Origin: Gorillibacterium timonense
GTDB taxonomy: Bacteria; Bacillota; Bacilli; Paenibacillales; NBRC-103111
NCBI RefSeq assembly: GCF_001457415.1
Contig: NZ_LN881723.1
Span: 405,246 to 469,245, forward strand
DNA length: 64,000 nucleotides
Reading direction: 5' to 3'
The first letter of the stretch is position 1. Every line of letters begins with the position of its first letter. A program made the position numbers and the translations under genes. Below, piece by piece: positions 27,380 through 37,292 of this stretch. The notes beneath the pieces were generated by a model, which was given only the letters and a program-made list of their open reading frames with translations, was not told where the DNA came from and did no database searches.

Positions 27380-29089
27380 TCAGCACCGCCAAGCCTCCAC
27401 AGCCGGTCTCGTGTCCACGGATTCGGCAATGACCGGCCGCCCGAGCAGCTCGACCAGATTTTCACGAATGCGGTCTAGGGCAACGGGCGAATACTCCCGC
27501 CACGGGCTGGATGAGATCAGCCGGACCCGATTGCGCCGAACGGCGGGAATGGCCTGCCACTCAGCGGTTTGCCTCAGCTTCCTCCATTGCTCAAGAGTCG
27601 AGGAATCCTGCCGAACCAGAATCAGGATGAAGTCGACATCTGCGGCCGTCAACTGCTTCATCCAAACACGGGCAGACGGGTCGCTGTCGGATGGAGCAAC
27701 CGCTGGCCTTCTCAATCCGAGCGAACGGTACACATAATCCAGAGTGCCCGCAGAGCCCAAGCTGAACAAGCCCTCGTTCGTCATGCGCGCGAACAGCACT
27801 GAAGGCGCGATTCCACCCCCGGCAGCTTGGATTCGCCTGCTGGCGAGCAACGTTCTCTCTTCAAATTGCCGAATCCATCGGTCAGCCTTCGGTTGAAGCT
27901 CAAGCCGTTCGGCTAGCCTGCGCAGTCCGGTCTTCCAGCTGTCGGGCTCTTCCTTCGGCAGGAGGGCAATGGGAGCGACCGCTTCCAGCTTTTCCCGTTC
28001 CCAGCAGGAAGTCTCCGCTGGACAGACGATGAGGCGGGGTTGAGAATCCGCTAAATGAGCGAAGCTGGCATCGTCGGGAGATTCCGCCCTTCCGTAATCC
28101 AAATGATGAGGAATATCGGACCCGTAACGTTCCAGATAGTACCCTGTCCATTTGGGATGAATCGGCGCTGCTTGAGGGATGATGTCGAGCGCCAGCAAAT
28201 AACCAAGCCCTGAAGCGCAGGCATAGGCGGACACCCTGTGCTTCCGCTCCGCTATGTATTGAGAGGGAGAAATTCCGTATTCCTTCTTAAAAAGTCGACT
28301 GAAGTAAAACTCGTCTTCGTATCCGACGGCATGCGCGACATCCTTAAGTCTCCTCCCCGGGCGGAGCATGAGCCGCACAGCTCGGTTCAGGCGGGAACGG
28401 GTCATGTAATCATGTGCGCTGACGCCGAATCGCTTCTTGAACAGCTCGGTAAACCGCTTGGTGCTGAATCCCGCCATTTCGGACAGCTTCTCCGTGGTCA
28501 GCGGCTCATCGACATGCTCATCGATATACTGCCGGACGCATTCAATCGCATCCGGAGCCGCATGGCGGCTTTTGCCATGTCCGGCAGCCACGTCCAGCAA
28601 TAGCTCCATGGTTTCAATCTGTGCCCGACAGCGAAGCAGCGGATCATTGCAGCCGCTCAAGCTGCAGATCGTGCGGCAGCGGTCCGACGGTTTGCCAGGC
28701 GTCACCAGCGAGGCTTCCTCCGGCAGCGGAAAAGGCTCCCCAGCGGTTAACGGCTTCAAATGCCCGTTGGCCTCGGGTGAAGCTTTGTACATGGCGATGC
28801 GCAGGATGGCGACAGACGCCGGTTCTTGCTCCGCGCTGAGCGAAATCGTGCTTCCCGGCTTGCAGACGTAGACGGTATCCGGCTTCATCGGGCTGACCCG
28901 GTTAGCCCTCCGCAAGTGGCATGCGCCTTCTAACAGGACGAGAATGGTCGGGTGGATCAGCAGCTGTTGGGTATAGAGGTCCTGTTCATCGCGGCCCACC
29001 CGTTTCAATTCCGCATCGTGAAGCTGGATCGTCAGTTCGCTCGGATCAAAAGGGGATTGCCATTGAGGTTTGGGGGATTTGGGGGACAT
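27380..29089 (-). CDS. AraC regulator with siderophore-binding domain (Btr-like)
   Basis: The 569-residue protein has an N-terminal sensing part, an AraC double helix-turn-helix (residues about 175-275; LTTEKLSEMAGFSTKRF, then VAHAVGYEDEFYFSRLFKKEYG) and a C-terminal periplasmic-binding-like domain (about 290-565). That order matches Btr of Bacillus, which binds iron-bacillibactin and activates feuABC-ybbA. The ATG at 29089 has AGGAG eight bases upstream. It lies immediately before the feuA-like gene on the same strand and is itself behind a strong Fur box. Confidence 0.9.
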   Translation of the reverse strand: MSPKSPKPQWQSPFDPSELTIQLHDAELKRVGRDEQDLYTQQLLIHPTILVLLEGACHLRRANRVSPMKPDTVYVCKPGSTISLSAEQEPASVAILRIAMYKASPEANGHLKPLTAGEPFPLPEEASLVTPGKPSDRCRTICSLSGCNDPLLRCRAQIETMELLLDVAAGHGKSRHAAPDAIECVRQYIDEHVDEPLTTEKLSEMAGFSTKRFTELFKKRFGVSAHDYMTRSRLNRAVRLMLRPGRRLKDVAHAVGYEDEFYFSRLFKKEYGISPSQYIAERKHRVSAYACASGLGYLLALDIIPQAAPIHPKWTGYYLERYGSDIPHHLDYGRAESPDDASFAHLADSQPRLIVCPAETSCWEREKLEAVAPIALLPKEEPDSWKTGLRRLAERLELQPKADRWIRQFEERTLLASRRIQAAGGGIAPSVLFARMTNEGLFSLGSAGTLDYVYRSLGLRRPAVAPSDSDPSARVWMKQLTAADVDFILILVRQDSSTLEQWRKLRQTAEWQAIPAVRRNRVRLISSSPWREYSPVALDRIRENLVELLGRPVIAESVDTRPAVEAWRC

Positions 29090-29183
29090 ACAGCGCGCTC
29101 CTATCTGAAATTGAATCAAAGGATGTCGGATCTCTGTTGGATGAAAACAGGAAGGAAATCATGAGCTGTTTCATCAATTCAAA

Positions 29184-29204
29184 TGATATTGATTATCATT
29201 ATCA
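29184..29204. promoter_or_regulatory. Overlapping Fur boxes upstream of the Btr-like regulator
   Basis: The 19-base segment at 29185-29203 matches the classic Fur box GATAATGATAATCATTATC closely. Two overlapping 7-1-7 units can be read, at 29184-29198 and 29190-29204. It lies about 95 bases upstream of the regulator start and also in the region shared with the divergent beta-galactosidase gene. Confidence 0.88.
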
Positions 29205-29328
29205 TTATAGCATGAAGCGATGACTCTACTCGTGATCTTTTTTTGAATTTGCGGAAATTTCGGGACAAATTCGTTACAATGATCAGGAATGCACTCGATT
29301 CAATCTTGCGATCCAAGGAGGCATGACC

Positions 29329-31446
29329 ATGACAAACCTGCAAGCGCTTCCTCCCTTCCGCCTCGGTGTGTGCTATTATCCCGAACACTGGCCGGAATCC
29401 ATGTGGGATGACGACTTTTCCCGTATGAAGGAATTGGGATTCTCCATCGTTCGCATGGCGGAATTCGCATGGGCGATCTTCGAGCCGGAAGAAGGCGTTT
29501 TTGACTTCAGTCTCTTCGACCGCGCTCTCGATTCCGCTCACCGCCACGGCCTTCAAGTCATTCTCGGAACACCGACAGCAACTCCGCCCGCATGGTTGAC
29601 GCAAACCTATCCCGAGTCGTTGAACGTCACGCTTGAGGGGGTCACTCTCCAGCATGGCATGCGGCAGCATACCAATCACACGAGTCCGATCTTTCTGGAG
29701 TTGTGCGCCAGGATCACCCTGAAGCTCGCCGAGCATTACAAGGATCATCCGGCACTCGCAGGCTGGCAGCTCGATAATGAGCTAAACTGCGAGATGGCCG
29801 TCTTTTATTCGGAGTCCGATCATCAAGCATTCCGTCTCTGGCTGCAAAAGAAATACGAAACGCTGGACCGACTTAATGAGGCATGGGGAACCGTCTTTTG
29901 GAGTCAGACCTATTCCGACTGGTCGCAGGTCCATTTGAGCCGGCCCACCGCCAGCCCGAAGCAGCCCAATCCCCATCTCGCCCTGGATGAAAAGCGATTT
30001 ATCTCCGACAGCACCATTGCCTTTGCCAAGCGTCAGGCGGATATCATCCGCGAGATATGCCCCCACCATTGGATCACCACGAATGGATTGTTCGGGCATC
30101 TGGACAGCCATCGGCTAACCGATGAACTGCTGGACTTTTTCAGCTATGACTCCTATCCGCAATTCTCTTCGATCTTCTATGACGAAAAGGAAGAAGCCCC
30201 TCTCTACGACCGCAATTGGAGCCTGACCTTGACAGCGGTGCGTTCCATCTCGTCGAATTTCGGTGTCATGGAGCAGCAATCCGGACCGGGCGGCTGGGTC
30301 AACCGGATGGACATGCCGTCGCCAAGACCCGGACAAATGCGGTTATGGACTTATCAATCCATCGCTCACGGGGCCGATATGGTTCTCTATTTCCGCTGGC
30401 GGACTGCCACGGTCGGCAACGAAATTTATTGGCACGGCATCAACGATTATCACAACAAGCCGAACCGAAGGGTTCGCGAAGCCGGACAGATCGGCGGAGA
30501 GCTTGCCCGAATCGGGGACTTCATCGCAGGTACGCGCAATCAGGCGTCCATCGCGCTTGTACGCGATTATGATAACGAATGGGACGGCGAATACGACGTC
30601 TGGCACGGCCCCTTCAGCTGGCAGAGTGGCAAAGCCTGGTTCAAGGCGATGCAGCGCCGCCACATTCCGAATGATATCCTCTACCTTCGGGAATCCAACG
30701 AGCTAGCTGACCTGCTCGCCTATAAGATTCTGATCTACCCGCATCCGGCCATTCTTCGCGAGGAGACGGCAGCGCTGCTCGAAGAGTATGTCCGTGCCGG
30801 CGGGACACTCATCTTCGGCTGCCGCACCGGCTACAAGGACGAACGCGGCCACTGCTACATGCTGCCTTTTCCGGGAACGGCCGCATCTCTGACCGGGATT
30901 AGCGTAGACGATTTCACCCGGATTAAGGGTACTCGCAAGCCGGTAGACATGCGCTGGCATCCGACGGTTCCTGACGCGAATGGAGCATCAAAGCCGAGTC
31001 TCGCAGAAGGTCAAGCGGAAGACGTAGCCGCGATCCTGACCCGAGCGGATGAATTTAACGAAATTCTGCAAGTGGAAGCCGATGAAGTAACGGTAGAAGC
31101 GGTTTATGCAAGCGACTACTACGCAGGAAAACCTGCTGTAACCCGTCGTCGGGTTGGATTAGGCGAGGTGTGGTACTTCGGCGCCGTCTTCAATCCGGAA
31201 TCGGCCGGACATCTACTGGACCGCCTTCATGCTGAATCTCCGACTGAGGAATGGCTCCGGCTGCCGGCTGCTGTCGAACTGACGCTCCGGTCCGGGAATA
31301 GCGGCACCTATGCCTTCGTACTGAACTTCGGGGATGAACCCGCTGCAATCACCGTTCTCACTCCAAAGGTGGATCTTCTCAGCGGCAGCACCATCCACGG
31401 AGAATACAAGCTGGCTCCTTACGATGTGTTGATTCTGATGGCTTAA
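29329..31446 (+). CDS. Beta-galactosidase, glycoside hydrolase family 42
   Basis: The 705-residue cytoplasmic enzyme has the GH42 catalytic acid Glu in GWQLDNELNC (about residue 150) and the nucleophile Glu in FGVMEQQSGPGGW (about residue 310). The start FRLGVCYYPEHWPES is typical. An AAGGAGG site seven bases before ATG 29329 decides against the first ATG at 29323. It releases galactose from small galactosides. With the alpha-galactosidase and AraC regulator nearby it forms a galactoside-use locus. Confidence 0.93.
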   Translation: MTNLQALPPFRLGVCYYPEHWPESMWDDDFSRMKELGFSIVRMAEFAWAIFEPEEGVFDFSLFDRALDSAHRHGLQVILGTPTATPPAWLTQTYPESLNVTLEGVTLQHGMRQHTNHTSPIFLELCARITLKLAEHYKDHPALAGWQLDNELNCEMAVFYSESDHQAFRLWLQKKYETLDRLNEAWGTVFWSQTYSDWSQVHLSRPTASPKQPNPHLALDEKRFISDSTIAFAKRQADIIREICPHHWITTNGLFGHLDSHRLTDELLDFFSYDSYPQFSSIFYDEKEEAPLYDRNWSLTLTAVRSISSNFGVMEQQSGPGGWVNRMDMPSPRPGQMRLWTYQSIAHGADMVLYFRWRTATVGNEIYWHGINDYHNKPNRRVREAGQIGGELARIGDFIAGTRNQASIALVRDYDNEWDGEYDVWHGPFSWQSGKAWFKAMQRRHIPNDILYLRESNELADLLAYKILIYPHPAILREETAALLEEYVRAGGTLIFGCRTGYKDERGHCYMLPFPGTAASLTGISVDDFTRIKGTRKPVDMRWHPTVPDANGASKPSLAEGQAEDVAAILTRADEFNEILQVEADEVTVEAVYASDYYAGKPAVTRRRVGLGEVWYFGAVFNPESAGHLLDRLHAESPTEEWLRLPAAVELTLRSGNSGTYAFVLNFGDEPAAITVLTPKVDLLSGSTIHGEYKLAPYDVLILMA

Positions 31447-31493
31447 TCAAGGCTATCGCTTGAAACTCACCAGCCGTTCGGGCAGCTCCAGTC

Positions 31494-32348
31494 TCATTCC
31501 GGAGATTCGGTTCGCAGCCGTTTTTGCCGCAGCTTGGCCGGGGCTTCTCCCATCACCTTGCGGAACATCTTGGAGAACAAAAAAGGATCCTCGTACCCGA
31601 CCGAACGGGCGATATCGCCTACTTGAAGCCGGGGAAGGCGCAGCATCTCCGTGGCGATCTCCATCCGATACCGGATGAGGAACTGCTGCGGAGACAGCAG
31701 CATTTTGCGTTTGAAGACCGCATGAAGATGCTTGCGGTCCACCCCCGCGTACCGGGCGATATCCGTTACCGTTATCTTCCGCGAGTAATTTTTGTGAATG
31801 AACTCCACCGCTCTTCGGACGTATTCGTCCGCCGCGCTCTGCTCCGGTGTGGGTGCCTGTCCCTTTGAGCCGGTTTCGATCATGCTCCAGATCAAGTTGT
31901 ACAGGAGGCCGGTCCATTTCAGATCGTCATTGGGCTGAGGAACGAACGCCTCCATGAAATGATTCAGCCGCTCGTTCGAGATCAGCGATTCCGGATAATC
32001 AAACACCGGATGGCTGGGATCGAGCCCTGCCCGCTGCAGAAACTCGCCAGCCTTTAGTCCGCTGAAGCCAATCCAGACATAATGCCATGGTTTTTGGGCA
32101 TCGGCCTCATAGTAGGCAAGCGTCTCCGGGAACAGCACGAAGCCCTGCCCTTTTGTAAGCTCGTATGTGTTCTCCTCCAGGGTGAAGCTCCCTTTGCCCT
32201 CCAGGATATAATGAATGACATAATGATCGCGTAGACCGGGTCCCCAGCTGTGCTCCGGTCGACAGCTGTCATACCCGCTGTAATAGTAGATCAGCTCGCT
32301 GTTTGTACCCAAACGGCTTGCAAGGGGAATATCCAAGCGTTCGACCAA
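31494..32348 (-). CDS. AraC-family transcriptional regulator
   Basis: The 284-residue protein has a cupin-like N-terminal sugar-sensing domain (residues about 10-150, YVIHYILEGKGSFTLEE) and a C-terminal AraC helix-turn-helix pair (ITVTDIARYAGVDRKHLHAVFKR, then DIARSVGYEDPFLFSKMFRK). It starts with TTG at 32348; AAAGGAG lies ten bases upstream. It is divergent from the alpha-galactosidase gene and convergent with the beta-galactosidase, and probably controls one or both. Confidence 0.9.
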   Translation of the reverse strand: MVERLDIPLASRLGTNSELIYYYSGYDSCRPEHSWGPGLRDHYVIHYILEGKGSFTLEENTYELTKGQGFVLFPETLAYYEADAQKPWHYVWIGFSGLKAGEFLQRAGLDPSHPVFDYPESLISNERLNHFMEAFVPQPNDDLKWTGLLYNLIWSMIETGSKGQAPTPEQSAADEYVRRAVEFIHKNYSRKITVTDIARYAGVDRKHLHAVFKRKMLLSPQQFLIRYRMEIATEMLRLPRLQVGDIARSVGYEDPFLFSKMFRKVMGEAPAKLRQKRLRTESPE

Positions 32349-32377
32349 CGTTTCTCGGCTCCTTTCCGAATACAGAC

Positions 32378-32436
32378 ATTATACCATGCCCATCCGATAT
32401 CAGGACATGTCTTTACCCGCCTTCGACGGGGTATAA
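32378..32436. promoter_or_regulatory. Divergent -10 elements for the AraC and alpha-galactosidase genes
   Basis: On the minus strand TGGTATAAT (plus 32378-32383 for TATAAT) is an extended -10 for the AraC gene. On the plus strand TATAAT at 32431-32436 lies 27 bases before the alpha-galactosidase start and 15 bases before its GGAGG site. The -35 hexamers are weak on both sides, which fits activator control. Confidence 0.6.
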
Positions 32437-32463
32437 TGAAGGCATTCAAAGGAGGCAAGTCCC

Positions 32464-34566
32464 ATGTCCATTCAATACCTGTCCAATGAACGCATTTGGA
32501 TTATCGAAACGGCTCGCACCTCATATGCGATGGCTAAGGCCGAGAATAACATGCTTGTTCATCTGTATTGGGGAGAACGCCTGCCGTTCGCATCCGATTA
32601 TAGCTGCCCGCCTGTGCTTGAAGTGAACTCTCAGGAGTCCGTGCTGGATATCCTCAATCCGGAATATCCCGGATGGGGAGGCATCTTCTATGCCGAGCCC
32701 TGTCTGAAAGCAACCTTTTCGGATGGAGTTCGCGACGTCGTTCTGGAGGTTGCCGGCCATTCGATTCAGGAAGGCCGTTTGCCCGAGCTCTGCATCGAGT
32801 TAAAGGACGTCCATTACGGGCTTTCCGTTGACCTTCATTACCGTGTAGTCGAAGAGCTTGATCTCATTGAACGCTGGGCTGTTGTCCGTAACACCGGCGA
32901 CTCCGCCATTACCATCGAGAGCGCCCAATCCGCTCAGTGGAGCGTTCCCGGCAACCATTCGTACCGCTTCACCCATCTGGCCGGCAAGTATTTTCAAGAG
33001 ATGCAGCTTCGCCAAACCTCACTCACCGAGGGCAAAAAGACGATCGAAAGCCGCCGCTCCAACACGAGTAACCACAACAATCCCTGGTTCGCCCTCGATC
33101 GCGGCAACGCCACGGAAGCGGCTGGTAATGTCTGGTTTGGCGCCCTTGCCTGGAGCGGAAGCTGGAAGATCACGGCGGAGGTGACCCCCTTCTACGAAGT
33201 GCGCGTTACCGGGGGCATGAACGACTTTGACTTCGGCTTCAAGCTCGCGCCGGGCGAACAGCTGGAAACTCCTCCGTTCATCGGAGGCTTTACCACGGAA
33301 GGCTTTGGCGGCGGCAGCCGACACTTGCACCGGTATCAGCTGGACCACATTCTTCCGCGCGAGCATGCAGGCAGCCTGCGCAAGGTTCTCTACAATTCCT
33401 GGGAAGCCACCTTCTTCGATGTGAACGAGAACGATCAGGGCCGTATTGCGGAAAAAGCTGCCGCGATGGGTGTCGAGCTGTTCGTTGTAGACGATGGCTG
33501 GTTCGGCCAACGCAAGAATGACGCCAGCGGACTCGGCGACTGGTACGTCAACCCGGTGAAGTTCCCGAACGGACTGAAACCGTTGATCGACCACGTGCAT
33601 GCTCTCGGCATGGACTTCGGCATCTGGGTCGAACCTGAAATGGTCAACCCGGACAGCGATCTGTATCGGGAACACCCGGACTGGGTCATTCATTTCCCGA
33701 ATCGCGCCCGTTCGGAAGCACGCAATCAGCTGATGCTGAACTTGGCTCGTCGGGATGTTCGGGAGTATATCTTCGACTTCATGAACCGTCTGCTCGGCGA
33801 TCACGAGATCGAATTCATTAAATGGGATATGAATCGCCCGATCAGCGAGCCCGGCTGGCCCGAGCTGCCGATCGACCGGCAGCGGGAAATCTGGGTGGAA
33901 TACGTGCGCGGCCTCTATGAAATCGTGGATCGGCTGAAAGCCGCTCACCCCACCGTCATTTTTGAAAGCTGCTCCAGCGGCGGCGGTCGGGTTGACATGG
34001 GCATCCTCAAGCGTACGGATCAAACCTGGCCGAGCGACAACACCAACGCGCTCGAACGGCTCAAGATCCAGGAAGGGTACGCGCACGGCTATGCACCTAA
34101 GACGATGATGGCCTGGGTAACGGACAATGCGGACAGCTGGTTGCCGCTGTCTTACCGTTTCCACTGTGCCATGATGGGGTCGCTCGGGATCGGCGGCAAC
34201 CTCCATCACTGGAGCGAGGAGAAGCTGGCTGAAGCCTCCCGCCACATCGCAGAGTACAAGACGATCCGCCACCTCATCCAGGAGGGGCTGCAATACCGTC
34301 TCCTCTCGCCGCGCGAGGGCAACCTGACGGCCGTGCAATACGTCTCGCCGGATCAAAACGAGGCCGTGCTGTTCGTCTTCTCCGTTCACCAATCGAATGC
34401 CGATCCGATCCCTCCGGTCTATCTGCAAGGCTTGCAGCCGGATCAGCTTTACAAGCTGGATGGATACGACCGGCCGATGAGCGGACGCAGCCTGATGAGC
34501 CAAGGACTTCCGGTTGCGTTTCAAGGGGTCTTCCAAAGCCGGCTGATCAAGATTGCCAAAGCCTAA
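32464..34566 (+). CDS. Alpha-galactosidase, glycoside hydrolase family 36
   Basis: The 700-residue enzyme has the GH36 layout: an N-terminal beta-sandwich, a catalytic barrel from about residue 320 (LYNSWEATFFDV, VDDGWFG) and a C-terminal sheet. The nucleophile Asp is in FIKWDMNR (about 457) and the acid/base Asp in WPSDNTNALER (about 527). The SCSSGGGRVD loop is also family-specific. It removes alpha-1,6-galactose from raffinose-type sugars in the cytoplasm. GGAGGCAAG precedes ATG 32464. Confidence 0.94.
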   Translation: MSIQYLSNERIWIIETARTSYAMAKAENNMLVHLYWGERLPFASDYSCPPVLEVNSQESVLDILNPEYPGWGGIFYAEPCLKATFSDGVRDVVLEVAGHSIQEGRLPELCIELKDVHYGLSVDLHYRVVEELDLIERWAVVRNTGDSAITIESAQSAQWSVPGNHSYRFTHLAGKYFQEMQLRQTSLTEGKKTIESRRSNTSNHNNPWFALDRGNATEAAGNVWFGALAWSGSWKITAEVTPFYEVRVTGGMNDFDFGFKLAPGEQLETPPFIGGFTTEGFGGGSRHLHRYQLDHILPREHAGSLRKVLYNSWEATFFDVNENDQGRIAEKAAAMGVELFVVDDGWFGQRKNDASGLGDWYVNPVKFPNGLKPLIDHVHALGMDFGIWVEPEMVNPDSDLYREHPDWVIHFPNRARSEARNQLMLNLARRDVREYIFDFMNRLLGDHEIEFIKWDMNRPISEPGWPELPIDRQREIWVEYVRGLYEIVDRLKAAHPTVIFESCSSGGGRVDMGILKRTDQTWPSDNTNALERLKIQEGYAHGYAPKTMMAWVTDNADSWLPLSYRFHCAMMGSLGIGGNLHHWSEEKLAEASRHIAEYKTIRHLIQEGLQYRLLSPREGNLTAVQYVSPDQNEAVLFVFSVHQSNADPIPPVYLQGLQPDQLYKLDGYDRPMSGRSLMSQGLPVAFQGVFQSRLIKIAKA

Positions 34567-34693
34567 TCAGTTGTAACAGGAGCTTGCAGAGCCTGGCCTT
34601 GTACGTGAGCAGGAACAGGAACGGGTATTGACCCGGCCCGACAGCTCTGAATCGCTTAGTCCCTCTGTGATAACGTAAGTCCATGTAAGTTAA

Positions 34694-34740
34694 AAATACG
34701 CTTCCTAGCACACTCGATAAGAGGGCTTGGAAGCGTATTT
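34694..34740. terminator. Bidirectional terminator between converging operons
   Basis: AAATACGCTTCC pairs with GGAAGCGTATTT across a loop of about 23 bases. A/T runs flank both sides. The alpha-galactosidase ends before it on the plus strand and the DUF4129 gene ends after it on the minus strand. Confidence 0.8.
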
Positions 34741-34794
34741 GTTTGGGATGGAGATATGGGTATCGAGAGGATCCTTGTCAATCGATTATGGCCG

Positions 34795-36096
34795 CTATTG
34801 CTTCCGCTCCTTGCCTTGCTCAGCCGGTTTGCCCGTGAACGCCGCTAGCATTCGTTCTACGAACTGCTTAGCCTGAGTTAACGGCAAGCGGACTCCCTGT
34901 TTCGATTCATCGTCCTCATCCAGAATCGCTCCGTACCGGACTTCTTCGTACTGTTCTACGAGCGAATCGAATTGATCGCCGCTCTCCCCCTGAAGAGACA
35001 GCTCCTGTTTCAAGCGACGGGAATATTCGCGCGGGGTTTCCTGTTCTCGGACTGGCAGCCCCCTATCCTCCATCCCCCTGAGCAGCGTTCGGTAAATCGG
35101 TCGGATTCCCTTTCCTTCCGAGGAATAGCGGAGCTTCACAGAGGCCGTATCGATTGCCCGGGACCGCTTGATCTGCACGGGTACCTTTGTCGGAGCACTG
35201 CCGCGAACCGTCCGGTTCTTAACGAATAGCACAAGTACCGCTAGCGCGATCAGGATGAAAATTCCGATCCAAACCGTGCTAGGAATTTGGAAATGCGCGC
35301 CTGATGTTTCCCATGGATAGTCATCCGGGTTTACCTCCCCGATTTCGACTTCGGTTTCTTTCCGATGCATCGGTCTCAGCCGAATCATTCCCCCGAGCCA
35401 TACGAGCAGCCGAAGTACAGGGGTGCCGAGGTAGGCTAGCACGAGAAGCAGACGGGGAAAAACAAACAGGAGCGGAAGCACGATCGCAACAATGCCAATC
35501 AGGACCAGCGCGCCGCGCATACGAAAGCTCCAGCCCCCGCTCGCCATGCGTTGGGCGTAAACCATGGAAAAGCCCCGCAGAACCAAATAGATGACCACTG
35601 CCGCGATCACAAGCGAAGCGTCCGGAGCTTGCCGGAAGCCGATGATGACAAGCACCGGAACCGCGATACATTCGATGAGAAAGTACCCGCGAAATCGCTC
35701 TTCAGGCGAGATGGAATCGTCAAGCCAAAGCCCGAACCGTCCGATAAGCACGAAACCGAGCACCGCTTCCCAGATCAGAAAGCTAGTATCCGCAATACCG
35801 GCGAGAACACCATAGGAGAGGGCCGCCATGATTCCAGCCCCAGTACCGAATGCCGCCTTAAGCCCGAAGCGGCGATACATTCGCAGCATCAGCATCCCCG
35901 TCACTAGAGCAATCGGAAGAAACAGCAGCATCGCCCATCGCTCGACCGGTTTCACAGCGAGCCCGGAGAAGAGCAGCAGTCCGCTCGTCAGCACGCTGCC
36001 TTCAAGCAAAAGATAAACGAAAGGCGGCATGGCTTGTCGCTTGGCTTCGGGCTGCCTCCCTGCCGAATATTCCGTTCGATCATCAAGGTTATTCAA
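34795..36096 (-). CDS. Membrane protein with C-terminal DUF4129 domain
   Basis: The 433-residue protein has about eight membrane spans in its first 260 residues, another at about 275-295, and a cytoplasmic tail (REYSRRLKQEL, then LVEQYEEVRYG) typical of DUF4129. It resembles the transglutaminase of the 12-17 kb operon without the transglutaminase core. Its start overlaps the DUF58 stop by four bases, and it is the last gene of the second MoxR operon. Its function is unknown. Confidence 0.82.
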   Translation of the reverse strand: MNNLDDRTEYSAGRQPEAKRQAMPPFVYLLLEGSVLTSGLLLFSGLAVKPVERWAMLLFLPIALVTGMLMLRMYRRFGLKAAFGTGAGIMAALSYGVLAGIADTSFLIWEAVLGFVLIGRFGLWLDDSISPEERFRGYFLIECIAVPVLVIIGFRQAPDASLVIAAVVIYLVLRGFSMVYAQRMASGGWSFRMRGALVLIGIVAIVLPLLFVFPRLLLVLAYLGTPVLRLLVWLGGMIRLRPMHRKETEVEIGEVNPDDYPWETSGAHFQIPSTVWIGIFILIALAVLVLFVKNRTVRGSAPTKVPVQIKRSRAIDTASVKLRYSSEGKGIRPIYRTLLRGMEDRGLPVREQETPREYSRRLKQELSLQGESGDQFDSLVEQYEEVRYGAILDEDDESKQGVRLPLTQAKQFVERMLAAFTGKPAEQGKERKQ

Positions 36097-37211
36097 AGGA
36101 CGACCGCCTCCTCTCGAACCGGATCGGACAGCTCCGATTTCCGTTCTCCGGTAAAGCCGCCATTCCCCATAACCGGATACACGTACACGGCGCGATGGCT
36201 TCGCCGCAATTCCGCCAGTGCCCGCCTTCCCGCTTCATCCTGATAATCCGTAATCAGCACGATCGTCTCTCCCGGATGCACCGATCGTCCGGCGGATCGG
36301 ATCAGCTCCGCCAAGGAGTATGCTGGATGTCGCGATAACGAGCCAAGGCGATTGGCAATCCTCTCTCTCTGAACAAGGCCCGAGTCGGGAGACACGTACT
36401 TCCCTCCGCTCAAGCTGTCCAGCAGATTCGTCAGGAATCCGACCGTCGCCCGCTCCTCAACGAGTTTGTCCGTAAGCTGGAGAGCCTGTTCGCATAGAAT
36501 GTCCAAGCGCTCTCGGTGAGCAATCATCCAGAAAGCATCGGACATCTGGCCGTTCAAGAGCAGCAATACCCGAGATTCGGTCGTGTGGCCGAACTGCTTG
36601 ATCATCAAATTACCCGTGCGAGCCGTAGCGAACCAACTGACCGCACGCATCGAATCTCCGCTCTGATACGGCCTCACCCCGGTAAATAGACTCGGGTCCT
36701 CCTGATCGTATCGCTTCGTGCGAATATCGCCGACCAGCTCATTCATCAGCCTCTCTGCTTGTCTGGGGGGTATCCGCTTGGGGCGGACAATGACTTGAGC
36801 TTTGGGATAAACCGTCCGGCTGTCTTTGCGCAAGCCGAACATATCGGTACATTCCATCTCCGCTTGATTCCAGCGCGCAACACCGCGCCTAGCCGTGTAC
36901 ACAGTTAAGATGAGCTCCGCCGTCTGCCTGGGCAGCAGGTAGGTTTCCAGCTGCAGCTGTCGTTCTTCTCCCCCCGCTGTAACGGAGAGCTCATCAGGAA
37001 GCAGAATAAGCAGCCTCACGCGCGGACAAGGCAGTCTGCTCGGATTCGTGATCTGGCAGCGAATCTGGACCGCATCCCCTACATCGGCGATGTCGTGGGA
37101 GAAATTCGCCTCCATCGTGATCCGGGGATAGACCTTGTGCTGCCAATATTCAGGTGCCAGCCAGAACGCCGCTAGCAGCACCACCAATCCAAACCACAAT
37201 AGCGTCCACAT
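36093..37211 (-). CDS. DUF58 domain protein (second copy)
   Basis: The 372-residue protein has one N-terminal membrane span and a DUF58 domain whose signature reads VRPYQSGDSMRAVSWFATARTG-like around residues 180-200 (SGDSMRAVSWFATA). A von Willebrand-like second half follows (LLLLNGQM). It lies between the moxR and DUF4129 genes and belongs with them. Sequence identity to the copy at 14653 is limited to the motifs. Confidence 0.87.
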   Translation of the reverse strand: MWTLLWFGLVVLLAAFWLAPEYWQHKVYPRITMEANFSHDIADVGDAVQIRCQITNPSRLPCPRVRLLILLPDELSVTAGGEERQLQLETYLLPRQTAELILTVYTARRGVARWNQAEMECTDMFGLRKDSRTVYPKAQVIVRPKRIPPRQAERLMNELVGDIRTKRYDQEDPSLFTGVRPYQSGDSMRAVSWFATARTGNLMIKQFGHTTESRVLLLLNGQMSDAFWMIAHRERLDILCEQALQLTDKLVEERATVGFLTNLLDSLSGGKYVSPDSGLVQRERIANRLGSLSRHPAYSLAELIRSAGRSVHPGETIVLITDYQDEAGRRALAELRRSHRAVYVYPVMGNGGFTGERKSELSDPVREEAVVL

Positions 37212-37292
37212 CCCGATGACCTCCCTTCTGATCAGCGGGAGGAGCTTCTCCTGCGCGCTCTATGCGGAATCTCTCCGGCTTCATTCGGCCGC

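Noticed and set aside
33019-34536. 505-residue open frame on the minus strand
   Set aside because: It lies entirely antisense to the alpha-galactosidase gene, which has full catalytic motifs; the frame has no recognisable domain and reflects GC-rich codon bias.
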